A stretch of 64,000 nt of DNA from Alphaproteobacteria bacterium (GCA_022826665.1 JAJDUK010000055.1:100087-164086), one strand, 5' to 3'; positions 38,180 to 46,427 are shown, counted from the first letter of the stretch. Notes: generated by a model not told the origin, from the sequence alone. Made by a program: numbers and translations.

Positions 38180-39727
38180 ATGTTGATGTCCGGCGAGGAA
38201 TACCGGGAATCGCTGAGGCGGCTCACGCCCAAGGTCTATGTCGATGGCGACGAGGTCGCGTCGGTCGCGGACGAGCCCCGCTTCGGGCCGGGAGTCGCAG
38301 CGCTGGGACTGGTGTACGATTTCGCGCGCGACGAGCAGCACAAGCACACCATGGCGGCGGTGGAGGAGAGCACCGGCGCCGAGGTCCACCGCTTCCTCCA
38401 CATCAACCGCTCGACCACCGACCAGCTCCACAAGCTGGAGGCGGTGCGCCTCGTCTGCCAATACACCGGCTGCGCCCAGCGCTATCTGACCCAGGACGGC
38501 CTCAACGCCATTCATCAGGCGACTTGGCGCATGGATCAGGAGAACGGCAGCGCCCTGCACCAGCGCTTCCTGGCCTACCTCCATCGGGTGCAGGCGGAGG
38601 ACCTCACCCTCGGCGTCGCCATGACCGACGGCAAGGGCGACCGCTCGCGCCGGCCCCACGCCCAGGCGGTGCGCGACTCATACGTCCACATGACCCGCCG
38701 CCGCCCCGATGGCATCGTGATCCGGGGGGCGAAGGCGATCGTCACCGCCGCGCCCTACGTCCACGAATACTTGGTCATGCCCTGCCGCAACATGACCGAG
38801 GACGATAAGGACTTCGCGGTCTGTTGCGCGGTGCCGGTGGATGCGGACGGCGTCACCATCGTCGCGCGGCCTGCGGGCCGGCCGGGCGAGAAGGCGGCCA
38901 CGTTCAGCGCCCGCTACGGTCAGTCGACCGGCGTGGTGATCTTCGACGACGTGTTCGTGCCGTGGGAGCGGGTGTTCCTGGCCGGCGAGTGGGAGCACTC
39001 GCAGTATCTGACCCAGGCCTACGCGACCCATCACCGGCATTCGTGCATCGGCGCGCGCGCGGGCTTCGGAGACCTGCTGATCGGGGCCGGCGTGCTGATG
39101 GCCGAGGCCAACGGGCTCGAGGTCGAGCGCACCTCGCACCTGCGGGACCGCATGGTGGAGCTGATCAAGATCGTCGAGGGCTTCTATGCCTGCGGCGTGG
39201 CAAGCTCGGTGTATGCGACGGCGGACGGCTCCGGCTGCGTGGAGCCCGACCGCGTGTTCGCCAACATCGGCAAGCTGCTGCTGTCGACGCAGATCTACGA
39301 CATGCACCGCATCGCCCACGAGGTCTCGGGCGGGCTGGTGGTGGCCCTGCCTGGCCCGGACGAGGACCACAACCCGGCGACCGCAGGAACGCTTGCCGAG
39401 ATGCTGAAGGGGCGGGAGGACCTGCCCTACGGGGAGCGCATGGAGGTCGCGCGCCTGATAGAGGACCTGACCGCCTCCGGCACCGCCGGCTGGTATTCGG
39501 TCATCAGCCTGCACGGCGGCGGCTCGCCGCAGGCGACGGGGCTCGAAATCTTCCGCAGCTATCCGGTCGAAGACAAGGTGGCTCTGGTCGAGAAGCTGCT
39601 CGACCGGGGCGTGCTCGCCGACGAGAGCGGAGCCGAGAGCCGCGACCGCCAGCCGGGGCGGTGCTGCCCCATCGGCTGCAAGGAGCCGGCGGAGGCACCG
39701 GCCCTGCCCAAACGCGCACACAGCTGA
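38180..39727 (+). CDS. HpaB/AbfD-superfamily oxygenase or dehydratase
   Basis: A 515-residue protein of the superfamily containing 4-hydroxyphenylacetate 3-hydroxylase (HpaB) and 4-hydroxybutyryl-CoA dehydratase (AbfD). The acyl-CoA-dehydrogenase-like fold shows in the FLHINRSTTDQLHK, AMTDGKGDRSRRPHAQ and FDDVFVPWERVF segments. The dehydratase needs a cluster-binding Cys-x3-Cys and His-x6-Cys. Here the spacing is Cys-x4-Cys (CQYTGC) and the last Cys position looks like Ala in HRHSCIGARAG. A flavin monooxygenase is therefore more likely. The C-terminal tail adds a CC-x3-C cluster (RCCPIGCKE). The start could also be 38186. Confidence 0.8.
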   Translation: MLMSGEEYRESLRRLTPKVYVDGDEVASVADEPRFGPGVAALGLVYDFARDEQHKHTMAAVEESTGAEVHRFLHINRSTTDQLHKLEAVRLVCQYTGCAQRYLTQDGLNAIHQATWRMDQENGSALHQRFLAYLHRVQAEDLTLGVAMTDGKGDRSRRPHAQAVRDSYVHMTRRRPDGIVIRGAKAIVTAAPYVHEYLVMPCRNMTEDDKDFAVCCAVPVDADGVTIVARPAGRPGEKAATFSARYGQSTGVVIFDDVFVPWERVFLAGEWEHSQYLTQAYATHHRHSCIGARAGFGDLLIGAGVLMAEANGLEVERTSHLRDRMVELIKIVEGFYACGVASSVYATADGSGCVEPDRVFANIGKLLLSTQIYDMHRIAHEVSGGLVVALPGPDEDHNPATAGTLAEMLKGREDLPYGERMEVARLIEDLTASGTAGWYSVISLHGGGSPQATGLEIFRSYPVEDKVALVEKLLDRGVLADESGAESRDRQPGRCCPIGCKEPAEAPALPKRAHS

Positions 39728-39762
39728 ACGAATAACCTGAACAGCCAAAGGAAAAGCAGACC

Positions 39763-40251
39763 ATGTCCGTCGAACAACGCCTTCAGCGCCTGGAAGACAT
39801 CGAGGCAATCAAGCAGCTCATCGCCCGCTACATGACGGCGGCGGATAAGAATGGCGATCCGGCGTTGATGGCGCCCTGCTTCACCGAGGACGCCATCTGG
39901 AACGCCGAAGGGATCGGGCGTTGGGAGGGCCGGGACAATATCGTCCAGGGTCTGCACGAGACTTCCACCAAGGTGCTCTCGTGGGCGCTGCACTACGCGA
40001 CGCAGCCGATCATCGAGGTTGCAGACGACGGTCAGAGCGCCACCGGCGAGTACTATCTGTGGGAGCTCGCCAAGGCGGTGCAGGAGGACGGCAGCCCGGA
40101 CCAGGACACCTGGATCGGCGGCTGGTACGAGTCCAAGTTCCGCAAGGAGGGCGGTGACTGGAAGTTCAGCCACATCGAGCTGATCCTCAAACTGCTGAGC
40201 CCCGCCAACGCGCCCTCGTGGGAGACGCCGATCCCGCCCTGGAAGGGCTGA
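39763..40251 (+). CDS. SnoaL-like (NTF2 fold) protein 1
   Basis: A 162-residue SnoaL_4-type NTF2-fold protein (RLQRLEDIEAIKQLIARY, FTEDAIWNAEG, WKFSHIELILKLLSP). This fold serves as hydratase, isomerase or small subunit of ring oxygenases. It is closely similar over its whole length to the next gene, including the ETPIPPW end, so the two arose by tandem duplication. It follows the HpaB-like gene by 35 bp and may work on the same substrate. Confidence 0.88.
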   Translation: MSVEQRLQRLEDIEAIKQLIARYMTAADKNGDPALMAPCFTEDAIWNAEGIGRWEGRDNIVQGLHETSTKVLSWALHYATQPIIEVADDGQSATGEYYLWELAKAVQEDGSPDQDTWIGGWYESKFRKEGGDWKFSHIELILKLLSPANAPSWETPIPPWKG

Positions 40252-40270
40252 CGCCAAGCGGGAGGCACCC

Positions 40271-40762
40271 ATGAATATCGAAGAGCGGCTGCAGCGCCTC
40301 GAGGATATCGAGGCGATCAACCAGCTTATCGCGCGCTATGCGCAGGCGGTGGATCACAACGGCGACCCCGCGCTGGTCGCGCCGCTCTTCACCGAAGACG
40401 CGGTGTGGCATTGCGAGGGCATCGGCCATTGGGAGACGCGCGCGGGCATCCTGCGCGACATCCGCCCCAACTGCACCACCTTCATGCCGTGGGCCATGCA
40501 CTACATGACCCAGCCGATCGTGGACGTGGCGCCCGATGGCCTGAGCGCGACCTCCAACCACTATCTGTGGGAGCTCGCCAAGGTGACGACGGAGGAGGGC
40601 GGCGCGACCCGGGACACCTGGGTCGGCGGCTGGTACGACTCGCAGTTGCGCAAGGAGGATGGCGCCTGGAAGTTCGCCCGTATCGACCTCACGCTCAAGC
40701 TTTTCAGCCCGGCGGACAGTTCCGCGTGGGAGACCCGGATCGCGCCCTGGTCCCCCGATTAG
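40271..40762 (+). CDS. SnoaL-like (NTF2 fold) protein 2
   Basis: A 163-residue paralogue of the preceding protein, 19 bp downstream. The shared RLQRLEDIEAI start, HYLWELAK, GGWYDS and ETRIAPW end are well conserved, while the pocket region (HCEGIGHWETRAGI, CTTFMPWAMHYMTQ) differs. The pair may form a heteromer or cover two substrates. It is last in the operon; repeat copy 3 follows. Confidence 0.88.
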   Translation: MNIEERLQRLEDIEAINQLIARYAQAVDHNGDPALVAPLFTEDAVWHCEGIGHWETRAGILRDIRPNCTTFMPWAMHYMTQPIVDVAPDGLSATSNHYLWELAKVTTEEGGATRDTWVGGWYDSQLRKEDGAWKFARIDLTLKLFSPADSSAWETRIAPWSPD

Positions 40763-40831
40763 AGCGTTTCCCGACCTGATGGAGTCGTACCCAATCGTTG
40801 TACGTTCGCTTGTCCATACCGTGCGGTCCAG

Positions 40832-40944
40832 GCCCCCACCTCACCCCAGCCCTCTCCGCCCCCAGGGGCGGAGAGGGAGAGCAGGCGGCGCCGTCTACGT
40901 TCCCCCTCCGCCCTTTGGGGGGAGGGGGACAGGGGGAGGTGGGG
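40832..40944 (+). repeat. Double-hairpin intergenic repeat, copy 3
   Basis: Same orientation as the copy near 6.6 kb. A perfect 13-bp stem (CCCTCTCCGCCCC at 40850-40862, loop CA, complement 40865-40877) carries a G-C pair where the other two copies have T-A. The second palindrome (CCCCCTCCGCCC TTT GGGGGG) follows at about 40901-40928. It lies between convergent genes. Confidence 0.88.
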
Positions 40945-41027
40945 CCGTGCGGGCCACCGTAACTCGGTAAGCTCGGATAGTGTTTAGGCTGGCGGCTTCT
41001 GGGGCCGCCGGCGTCGAGCCTCGATTG

Positions 41028-41798
41028 CTATTTCGGTGCCATCCGGAGTGCGCCGTCGAAGCGGATCACAGAGCCGTTCATGAAGGTGTTCTCGGCGATG
41101 TGCACGGCGAGCGCGCCGTACTCGTCGGCGGTGCCGAGGCGCTTCGGGTAGACCGTCGTCTCCAGCAGGGACTGCTTCACCGGCTCGGAGAGGCCGGCCA
41201 TCATCGGCGTGTCCATCAGCCCCGGTGCGATGCAGTTCACGCGGATGCCGTCGCGGGCGAGCTCGCGCGCCATCGGAATGGTCATCGCCGCGACGCCGCC
41301 CTTCGACGCCGCGTAATCGAGCTGGCCGATCTGGCCCTCGAAGGCCGCGACCGAGGCGGTGGTGACGATGCAGCCGCGCTCGTTGTCCTCCATCGGGTCC
41401 AGCGCGGCCATGTCGGCGGCGGCGAGGCGGCACGAGTTGATCGTGCCGATCAGGTTGACGTGGATGGCGCGGGTGAGTTTCTCAAGTGGGGCCGCGTTGC
41501 CGTCCCGGCCGACCAGCTTGGCGCCCGGCGCAATGCCGGCGCAGGCGACCATGATGCGCGCCGGACCGAGCGCGTCGCGCACCTGGGTGACGGCGGCTTC
41601 GTGGCTTGCCGCATCGACCACGTCGCAGACGGCTGCCGCGCCGCCGATCTCGGCCGCGACTTTCTGCGCCAGCTCCTCGTTCATATCGAGGATGCCGACC
41701 TTGGCGCCGGCGGCGGCGAGCTGCCGCGCCGTCGCTTCGCCAAGCCCCGACGCGCCGCCGGTGACGATCGCCGTTTGCCCGCTGATGTTCATGTCCAA
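41028..41798 (-). CDS. Short-chain dehydrogenase (3-hydroxyacyl-CoA dehydrogenase type II-like)
   Basis: A 256-residue classical SDR. The cofactor motif TGGASGLG is at residues 13-20 with the acidic LDMNE segment after beta-2, favouring NAD. A-CAG replaces NNAG. The catalytic Ser, Tyr and Lys are in TTASVAAFEGQ and LDYAASKGG. The insertion before the active site and the IAPGLMDTPM region resemble HSD17B10-type 3-hydroxyacyl-CoA dehydrogenases. It could oxidise a hydroxyacyl-CoA from the acyl-CoA pathways in this region; this is inference. Confidence 0.92.
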   Translation of the reverse strand: MDMNISGQTAIVTGGASGLGEATARQLAAAGAKVGILDMNEELAQKVAAEIGGAAAVCDVVDAASHEAAVTQVRDALGPARIMVACAGIAPGAKLVGRDGNAAPLEKLTRAIHVNLIGTINSCRLAAADMAALDPMEDNERGCIVTTASVAAFEGQIGQLDYAASKGGVAAMTIPMARELARDGIRVNCIAPGLMDTPMMAGLSEPVKQSLLETTVYPKRLGTADEYGALAVHIAENTFMNGSVIRFDGALRMAPK

Positions 41799-41869
41799 CT
41801 CCCTTCGAATTCCGGGCGTCTACATAGCAAACCGCCGGTGCGCGCAAAAGACGCGGAGCGAGCGACAGG

Positions 41870-42787
41870 CTAAGGGCCGATGGCGGTGGGGCGGCGGCCG
41901 ACGAGGAGCGCTTCGCGGCGGGCGATGTAGACCGCGCTCGCCACGATGAAGACCGCGCCGACCCAGGTCCAGATTCCCGGAAACTCGCCGAACGCGAACC
42001 AGCCGATCGCGACCGCGAAGGGGAGGCGGGTGAAGTCCAGCGGCACGATGGCCGTCGCTTCCATGATCGAGAGCGCGCGCGCCATCGAGAAGTGCGCGAT
42101 CGTGAGCACGCAGCCGATGCCGAGCAGCCAGCCCAACTGCTCCATCGTCGGCATCTGCCACCACCAGAGCGCGGGGCCGAGCGAGATCGGGGTCATGATC
42201 AGGTTCATGTAGAAGACGATGGCCAAAGGCGATTCCGAGCGCGCAAGCAGGCGAACCAGCGCCATCGAGGTGGCGAAGAGCAGCGCCGCGAAGATCGCGA
42301 GCAGGCCGCCGATCGAGATGGTGTCCGCGCCCGGTTGCAGCACGATCAGGACGCCGGCGAAGCCCACGACAGTGGCGATCCAGCGGCGCGGGCCGACCCG
42401 CTCGCCCAGCATCAGGATGGCGACCGGGATCATCCAGAGCGAGACCGTGAAGTTCAGCGTGATGGCCTCCGCGAGCGGCGTGATCTGCAGCGCCGAATAC
42501 CAGGCCCACATGGCGAAGACGCCGATCCCGGCGCGGACGGCGAAGAGCTTGAAGCGGCCCAGGTCGAACGAGCCGAAGCCGATGCGGAACATGAAGGGCA
42601 CCAGGATCAGGGTGCCGATGCCGTTGCGGATGAAGGCGATCTGAAACACCGAGACTTCCGCCGAGATGTGGCGGATCGCCGCCGACATGCCGGCGAAGCA
42701 GGCGCAGGTGAAGACCATCAGGAGCACGCCTTCCCAGGTGCGCCCGATGGTGTGCCCGCCCGCCCGTTCCGTCGACTGCGTGCTCAT
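41870..42787 (-). CDS. EamA/DMT family transporter
   Basis: A 305-residue inner-membrane protein with about ten transmembrane helices in two EamA repeats (first half ending at VLIVLQPG, second at IVASAVYIARRE). Members export or import amino acids, nucleosides or other small metabolites. The substrate is unknown. It is transcribed in the same direction as the SDR gene, with 71 bp between them. Confidence 0.9.
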   Translation of the reverse strand: MSTQSTERAGGHTIGRTWEGVLLMVFTCACFAGMSAAIRHISAEVSVFQIAFIRNGIGTLILVPFMFRIGFGSFDLGRFKLFAVRAGIGVFAMWAWYSALQITPLAEAITLNFTVSLWMIPVAILMLGERVGPRRWIATVVGFAGVLIVLQPGADTISIGGLLAIFAALLFATSMALVRLLARSESPLAIVFYMNLIMTPISLGPALWWWQMPTMEQLGWLLGIGCVLTIAHFSMARALSIMEATAIVPLDFTRLPFAVAIGWFAFGEFPGIWTWVGAVFIVASAVYIARREALLVGRRPTAIGP

Positions 42788-42927
42788 GGCGGGCGGCCTG
42801 CTCCCTTGCGCCGCCCGCCCGGCTTTTTCCCGCTAAGCGAGTGTCAGTGGGCGAGAGTGGCGGATGCGTTCGCGCCCCCACCATGCCACATCGGCCCGGC
42901 AGCCGCAGCGCGGGCGGCGGGCGCGGG

Positions 42928-44034
42928 TCAGTGAGACGATCGCGTAGAGCGTATTGTCAGCGTCAGCCCGCCGTCCCGCTGCTCTACCAAGGATTCAAAG
43001 GGATACCCGGCCGCCCATGACGGCGTATCGATCGTCCACGACAGGCGGCGGCCGCTCTCGGTGGGCATGGAGACGACGTGGCCACCGGCGACCGGCTCGT
43101 CGGGGTCCATCAGGATGGAAAAACGGCTCGCCGATTGCGGCGCTGAGCCGGTGAGCGGCAGGGCCTCGTCCAATGAGATGACCATGCGGTGCGAGCCCAC
43201 ATCGTGGCGGTATCGTTTCAGGGCGCCGTCGGGCTCCAGCTCGATGGTTATGCGGTCGCGATAGCCCGGCAGGTCCGCAACGAGATCGAGGCCTCCTGTT
43301 CGCGCGCCGACGTTGAAGGAGAAGCCGGCCGTATCGTCGCTGAGGCGTGTTTCGCCAGCCTTGAACGACCACTGTCCGAAGGGAAAGACCACAATCTGAA
43401 TGCCAGCGTTGTACGACGCGATGAACCGATGCGTCTCCTCGGGGTCGTCTCCGGCGTGGAAGGAATAGTCCTGACCACCGATCTCCACCCTGTTGCGCTC
43501 GGTCCGCGCGGTCCGCTCCCGGTGAAACAGCATGACTACCCTCTCGGCCCCGTGGCCGGACTGATCCGTCAGGCCGGCACCGGTCTCCGTCAGCGATACT
43601 CCCTCGGCATCGATCTCGATCTCGACACGTGCGCCGTCGAAACCGGTGAACGACACCTGCACGCCCTGCCCTTCCTCTGCTTCGCCGGTGCGTCGGTAGT
43701 CGATCTCGCGGTAATGGAAGTTGTCCACATATTCGGTGATCCAGCGGTCGTCGATGAAATGGTGCTGGCGCTTTTTCTCTTCTCTCTCGGTGAAGATGAC
43801 CCAGACGAGCCTGTATGGATTGGAAGGCGTGTCGACGGCCATGACTTCGACGGCTTCGTAAGTCGGGTGTCGGGGGAGCCACACATACCATTGATGATCG
43901 AAGGTATAGTGGTAGCTCGTCAGGGGCACGGCGGGCGCGGACGTGGCCGCGCCACGGCCGGTGGTCGTGAAGGCCACGCAGGCGAGGACCAGCGCTGCCC
44001 CGATCAGCAGTCGTGTAAGGGTGTGAGTGCTCAT
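42928..44034 (-). CDS. Exported protein of unknown function
   Basis: A 368-residue protein that I do not recognise. A signal peptide (hydrophobic stretch about residues 8-23, cleavage near GRGAA) directs it to the periplasm. The mature part is rich in predicted beta strands and aromatic/charged residues (YHYTFDHQWYVWLP, HHFIDDRWITEYVDNFHYREIDY, then repeated strand patterns to the C terminus), suggesting a beta-sandwich domain. No membrane helices or lipobox follow. It is the last of four genes on this strand (membrane protein, winged-helix regulator, TPR-CXXCH protein, this one) separated by 60 bp or less, so it is probably part of that envelope operon. Confidence 0.78.
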   Translation of the reverse strand: MSTHTLTRLLIGAALVLACVAFTTTGRGAATSAPAVPLTSYHYTFDHQWYVWLPRHPTYEAVEVMAVDTPSNPYRLVWVIFTEREEKKRQHHFIDDRWITEYVDNFHYREIDYRRTGEAEEGQGVQVSFTGFDGARVEIEIDAEGVSLTETGAGLTDQSGHGAERVVMLFHRERTARTERNRVEIGGQDYSFHAGDDPEETHRFIASYNAGIQIVVFPFGQWSFKAGETRLSDDTAGFSFNVGARTGGLDLVADLPGYRDRITIELEPDGALKRYRHDVGSHRMVISLDEALPLTGSAPQSASRFSILMDPDEPVAGGHVVSMPTESGRRLSWTIDTPSWAAGYPFESLVEQRDGGLTLTIRSTRSSH

Positions 44035-44094
44035 TTTCGGATACCTCCCTGATCGTTCTGGATCGCGAACGGGCGCACCCTGTTGGCCGCCCTT

Positions 44095-44808
44095 CTAGTA
44101 CTTGTGGCAGCCGAGGCAGGTGAGTTGCTGAGCCGTCTCCGGCTGGTCGAGCTGGCGCTGCGCCATCAGCGCGTAGGAGGACTCCGGCAGCTCGGCGACG
44201 ATGCGGTTCAGATAACCCTCCGCCTCGTCGCGCCTCCCCAACAGCCACAGGGCCGAGGCGAGCGCGCCCAGCAACTCGCCTCGGCTGTGTACGGTGAGAG
44301 AGTCGAATACGGGCGCGCGAATCTTGAGAACCTTGGTGTAGTCTCCGACCACCGTCTCTAGGAGCCCGATACGGGTCGGCGCGTGCGTGATGTACGGAGC
44401 GACAGAGAGGTAAACTGCCGCTCGCGGGATCAGCGTCTGCAGGCTGTTGGGCGCGAGCGCCACGGCGCGGTCGAATTGGGCGACGCTCTTGTTGTAGAGC
44501 GCCATGCCCGCCTCCCGGTCGCCCTGGGCAAAGGCGAAGCTTGACTCATAGAACCAGCCCGAGGCCTGCCAGACCAGGGCGCCCGGATGATCCGGGTCGT
44601 CTGCGAGCGTCTCTTCGCACATTGCCATGCCGCGTTGCAGCGCGTCCTGGTTTCCGGCGAAGCCCGCGAAGAAGAGCTCCCGGACTTTTTCGTCGAAACG
44701 CTCCGGCTCTTGCGCTCCAGCAGGGAGGGTGAAAACGAGCGCCACAACTAGCGCGATGAGGCCGAGGACGAGGCTGCCCCGACGCCCACGGTTCGCCATG
44801 ATGTGCAT
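44095..44808 (-). CDS. Exported TPR-like protein ending in a CXXCH haem-c motif
   Basis: A 237-residue protein with a signal peptide (hydrophobic run about residues 12-30, cleavage near AGA). The rest is helical with TPR-like pairs (ALVWQASGWFYESSF, NKSVAQFDRAVALAPNSLQ, ALWLLGRRDEAEGYLNRIVAELP). The last residues are CLGCHKY, a C-x2-C-H motif at the extreme C terminus (44098-44118). Export plus CXXCH fits covalent haem attachment, though one motif at the tail could instead bind metal or be a degenerate remnant. It lies 18 bp after the regulator gene. Confidence 0.8.
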   Translation of the reverse strand: MHIMANRGRRGSLVLGLIALVVALVFTLPAGAQEPERFDEKVRELFFAGFAGNQDALQRGMAMCEETLADDPDHPGALVWQASGWFYESSFAFAQGDREAGMALYNKSVAQFDRAVALAPNSLQTLIPRAAVYLSVAPYITHAPTRIGLLETVVGDYTKVLKIRAPVFDSLTVHSRGELLGALASALWLLGRRDEAEGYLNRIVAELPESSYALMAQRQLDQPETAQQLTCLGCHKY

Positions 44809-44826
44809 GTCGTCTCTCCCCTTCGT

Positions 44827-45132
44827 TTATACGCCGGCGCCCTCGCTCTCCAGAATGTCGCGCAGATAGGCCACGTGGCTCTGGAAGGCGCGCCGTCCCG
44901 GCGCAGTGATGCGGACGCGGGTTCGCGGCCGCTTGCCCACAAAATCCTTCACGACGGTCACGTATCCGGTCTTCTCCAGCGTGGTGAGGTGCGACCCGAG
45001 ATTGCCGTCGGTGGCGCCGGTGATTGCCTTGAGTCGGACGAACTCCAGCATTTCGCGGCGGGGCAGGGCGTTCAGCGCCGACATGATCTTGAGCCGCGTC
45101 GACTGGTGGACGATCTCATCGGGCGCACTCAT
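44827..45132 (-). CDS. Winged-helix transcriptional regulator
   Basis: A 101-residue regulator with a single winged helix (HQSTRLKIMSALNALPRR, then FVRLKAITGATDGNLGSHLTTLEKTGYVTVVKDF, then a basic wing KRPRTRVRITAPG). This is the compact HTH type related to MarR/ArsR-like transcriptional regulators that control neighbouring membrane proteins. The ATG overlaps the stop of the upstream membrane-protein gene (ATGA). The probable operator is the palindrome at 45745. The much longer open frame upstream is a shadow. Confidence 0.87.
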   Translation of the reverse strand: MSAPDEIVHQSTRLKIMSALNALPRREMLEFVRLKAITGATDGNLGSHLTTLEKTGYVTVVKDFVGKRPRTRVRITAPGRRAFQSHVAYLRDILESEGAGV

Positions 45133-45695
45133 CAGGTGCGCCGCATCCAGACGCCGCCGAGGATGAGGGCGCCGCCGCCCGCAAGCGGAACGATCAAGTG
45201 CAGGTGCGCCGGCACCAAGACGAACACTCCAACCGCGAGACCGCCCAGAGCGACGCCTACGACTGCATAGCGGAGACCTATCCAACACCCCGCGATGGCG
45301 TAGCCCGCCGCGACCAGCAGGGTGAAAAACATCAACACTTTGCCACCCGAGATCGGCGCGAAGATCATCAAAGTGAGCCCCATGAATGCCGCGAGCACGG
45401 CGGTCGACCCCGCGTAACGGAGGAGGCGCACGCGATCGCCCGGCTCGCCGCAGCGCCGCGCGTGACGGACGATCAGGTATGCGGTGCCAAGGAGGCCGAC
45501 GATGTCGACGACGCCCCAAACGATGCCCGGATTCGCGGTTGAGAGGGCGTCCGCGGCGCCGGCGACGATCCACAGCGCACCCCACAGCAGCAGGTAGGGA
45601 CTCGCCAGTCCGTAGCCGAAGAGCGTCCGGCTGCGGCGTTCCGTCGCCTCGACGTCGTACAGCGCCGACGAGGCGTCATCCTTGCTCACGCTCAT
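45132..45695 (-). CDS. Multi-pass membrane protein partnered with the regulator
   Basis: A 187-residue inner-membrane protein with about five to six transmembrane helices (LASPYLLLWGALWIVAG, IVWGVVDIVGLLGTAYLIV, STAVLAAFMGLTLMIF, LMFFTLLVAAGYAI, VALGGLAVGVFVLV, PLAGGGALILGG). It is not assigned to a characterised family. It is translationally coupled to the winged-helix regulator gene, suggesting that it senses or executes what the regulator controls. The start at 45695 has GGAGCG before it; an alternative start at 45758 would place the operator palindrome too close to the gene. Confidence 0.8.
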   Translation of the reverse strand: MSVSKDDASSALYDVEATERRSRTLFGYGLASPYLLLWGALWIVAGAADALSTANPGIVWGVVDIVGLLGTAYLIVRHARRCGEPGDRVRLLRYAGSTAVLAAFMGLTLMIFAPISGGKVLMFFTLLVAAGYAIAGCWIGLRYAVVGVALGGLAVGVFVLVPAHLHLIVPLAGGGALILGGVWMRRT

Positions 45696-45731
45696 GGCTC
45701 GCTCCACGCCTTCGGACCAGTGACGACGGGC

Positions 45732-45765
45732 AGTATACGCGAATTTACTCTGCGACACAGAGTAA
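45732..45765 (-). promoter_or_regulatory. Promoter and operator of the membrane-protein/regulator operon
   Basis: A perfect 8-bp inverted repeat TTACTCTG-CGACA-CAGAGTAA spans 45745-45765. On the minus strand it is followed by TATACT (45737-45732), a good -10 box, so the palindrome covers the -35/spacer region. This is the classic layout of a repressor site, most likely for the winged-helix protein encoded in the operon. Confidence 0.65.
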
Positions 45766-45842
45766 TCTGCATTCCAAAACGACTTGATTCAGGCCAGCGC
45801 AGTTCCCACATGGAGGGATGAGAAGCGGTCGGCAGCACCACA

Positions 45843-45924
45843 GCGACCGCGATCGGTCGCTTCAGGGTGCGCGCCGCCACAGGGCGCACCCACCGACACT
45901 CGCTCGACGGAGGAGGGCAAGGCG
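45843..45924 (+). promoter_or_regulatory. Structured 5' leader of hsp20, possible ROSE-like thermometer
   Basis: Two clear hairpins (GCGACCG-CGAT-CGGTCGC at 45843-45860; GGGTGCGC / GCGCACCC at 45865-45891) are followed by TCGCT (45900-45904) just before the ribosome site GGAGGAGGG (45909-45917). ROSE thermometers of alphaproteobacterial small heat-shock genes have serial hairpins and a U(U/C)GCU motif facing the Shine-Dalgarno. The resemblance is suggestive only. Confidence 0.4.
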
Positions 45925-46353
45925 ATGACACGAGTTTCACCCTTCAGCAGCCCTCTTCTGCTCGGCTTCGACCGCCTGGAGGAGATGGTCGACCGGCTCA
46001 GCCGCTCCACGACCGACGGCTATCCCCCCTACAACGTGGTGCATCTGGGGGATGAGCGGCTGCGCATCAGCCTCGCCGTTGCCGGCTTCGACGAGGACGA
46101 TCTCGACGTCACCATCGAGCGCAACGAGCTGCACATCAGAGGACGGCAAGCGGAGGAGAACGGCGCGGTCTACCTGTATCAGGGCATCGCTGCGCGCCAG
46201 TTCCACCGCACGTTCCTGCTTGCGGACGGGATCGAGGTAACTGGCGCTTCACTCGACAGCGGATTGCTTCACATCGAGCTGACTCGCCCCACCGCACCTG
46301 AGATCGTGAGGACCATTGCGATCAAAAGCGGCGGCGGAGCAGGCAATGACTAA
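45925..46353 (+). CDS. Hsp20/alpha-crystallin family chaperone (IbpA-like)
   Basis: A 142-residue small heat-shock protein. The alpha-crystallin domain covers about residues 36-130 (YPPYNVVHLGDERLRISLAVAGF, LDVTIERNELHIRGRQ, FHRTFLLADGIEVTGASLDSGLLHIEL), with the variable N terminus containing SSPLLLGFDRL and a short C-terminal tail. It binds unfolding proteins and holds them for refolding. The ATG follows GGAGGAGGG. The DUF1150 gene downstream is the usual alphaproteobacterial neighbour. The structured leader may give temperature control. Confidence 0.92.
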   Translation: MTRVSPFSSPLLLGFDRLEEMVDRLSRSTTDGYPPYNVVHLGDERLRISLAVAGFDEDDLDVTIERNELHIRGRQAEENGAVYLYQGIAARQFHRTFLLADGIEVTGASLDSGLLHIELTRPTAPEIVRTIAIKSGGGAGND

Positions 46354-46427
46354 GGGAGGTGTGTCGTGTGTGAACGGCGCGGCGGGTGCTGCTGCAGCTA
46401 CCGCGCCTCTGCCCAAGGAGGATGGTC

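Noticed and set aside
38180..39727. 4-hydroxybutyryl-CoA dehydratase with [4Fe-4S] cluster
   Set aside because: The cysteine spacing (Cys-x4-Cys) and the Ala at the expected last ligand do not fit the known cluster site; it is kept as an HpaB/AbfD-superfamily member.
44827..45585. 252-residue version of the winged-helix regulator
   Set aside because: The N-terminal 151 codons overlap the membrane-protein gene in another frame and are Arg-rich; ATG 45132 overlaps the upstream stop as expected for coupling.
45843..45891. Intrinsic terminator before hsp20
   Set aside because: The hairpins lack a following T-run and lie in the leader of hsp20, so a regulatory leader is more likely.
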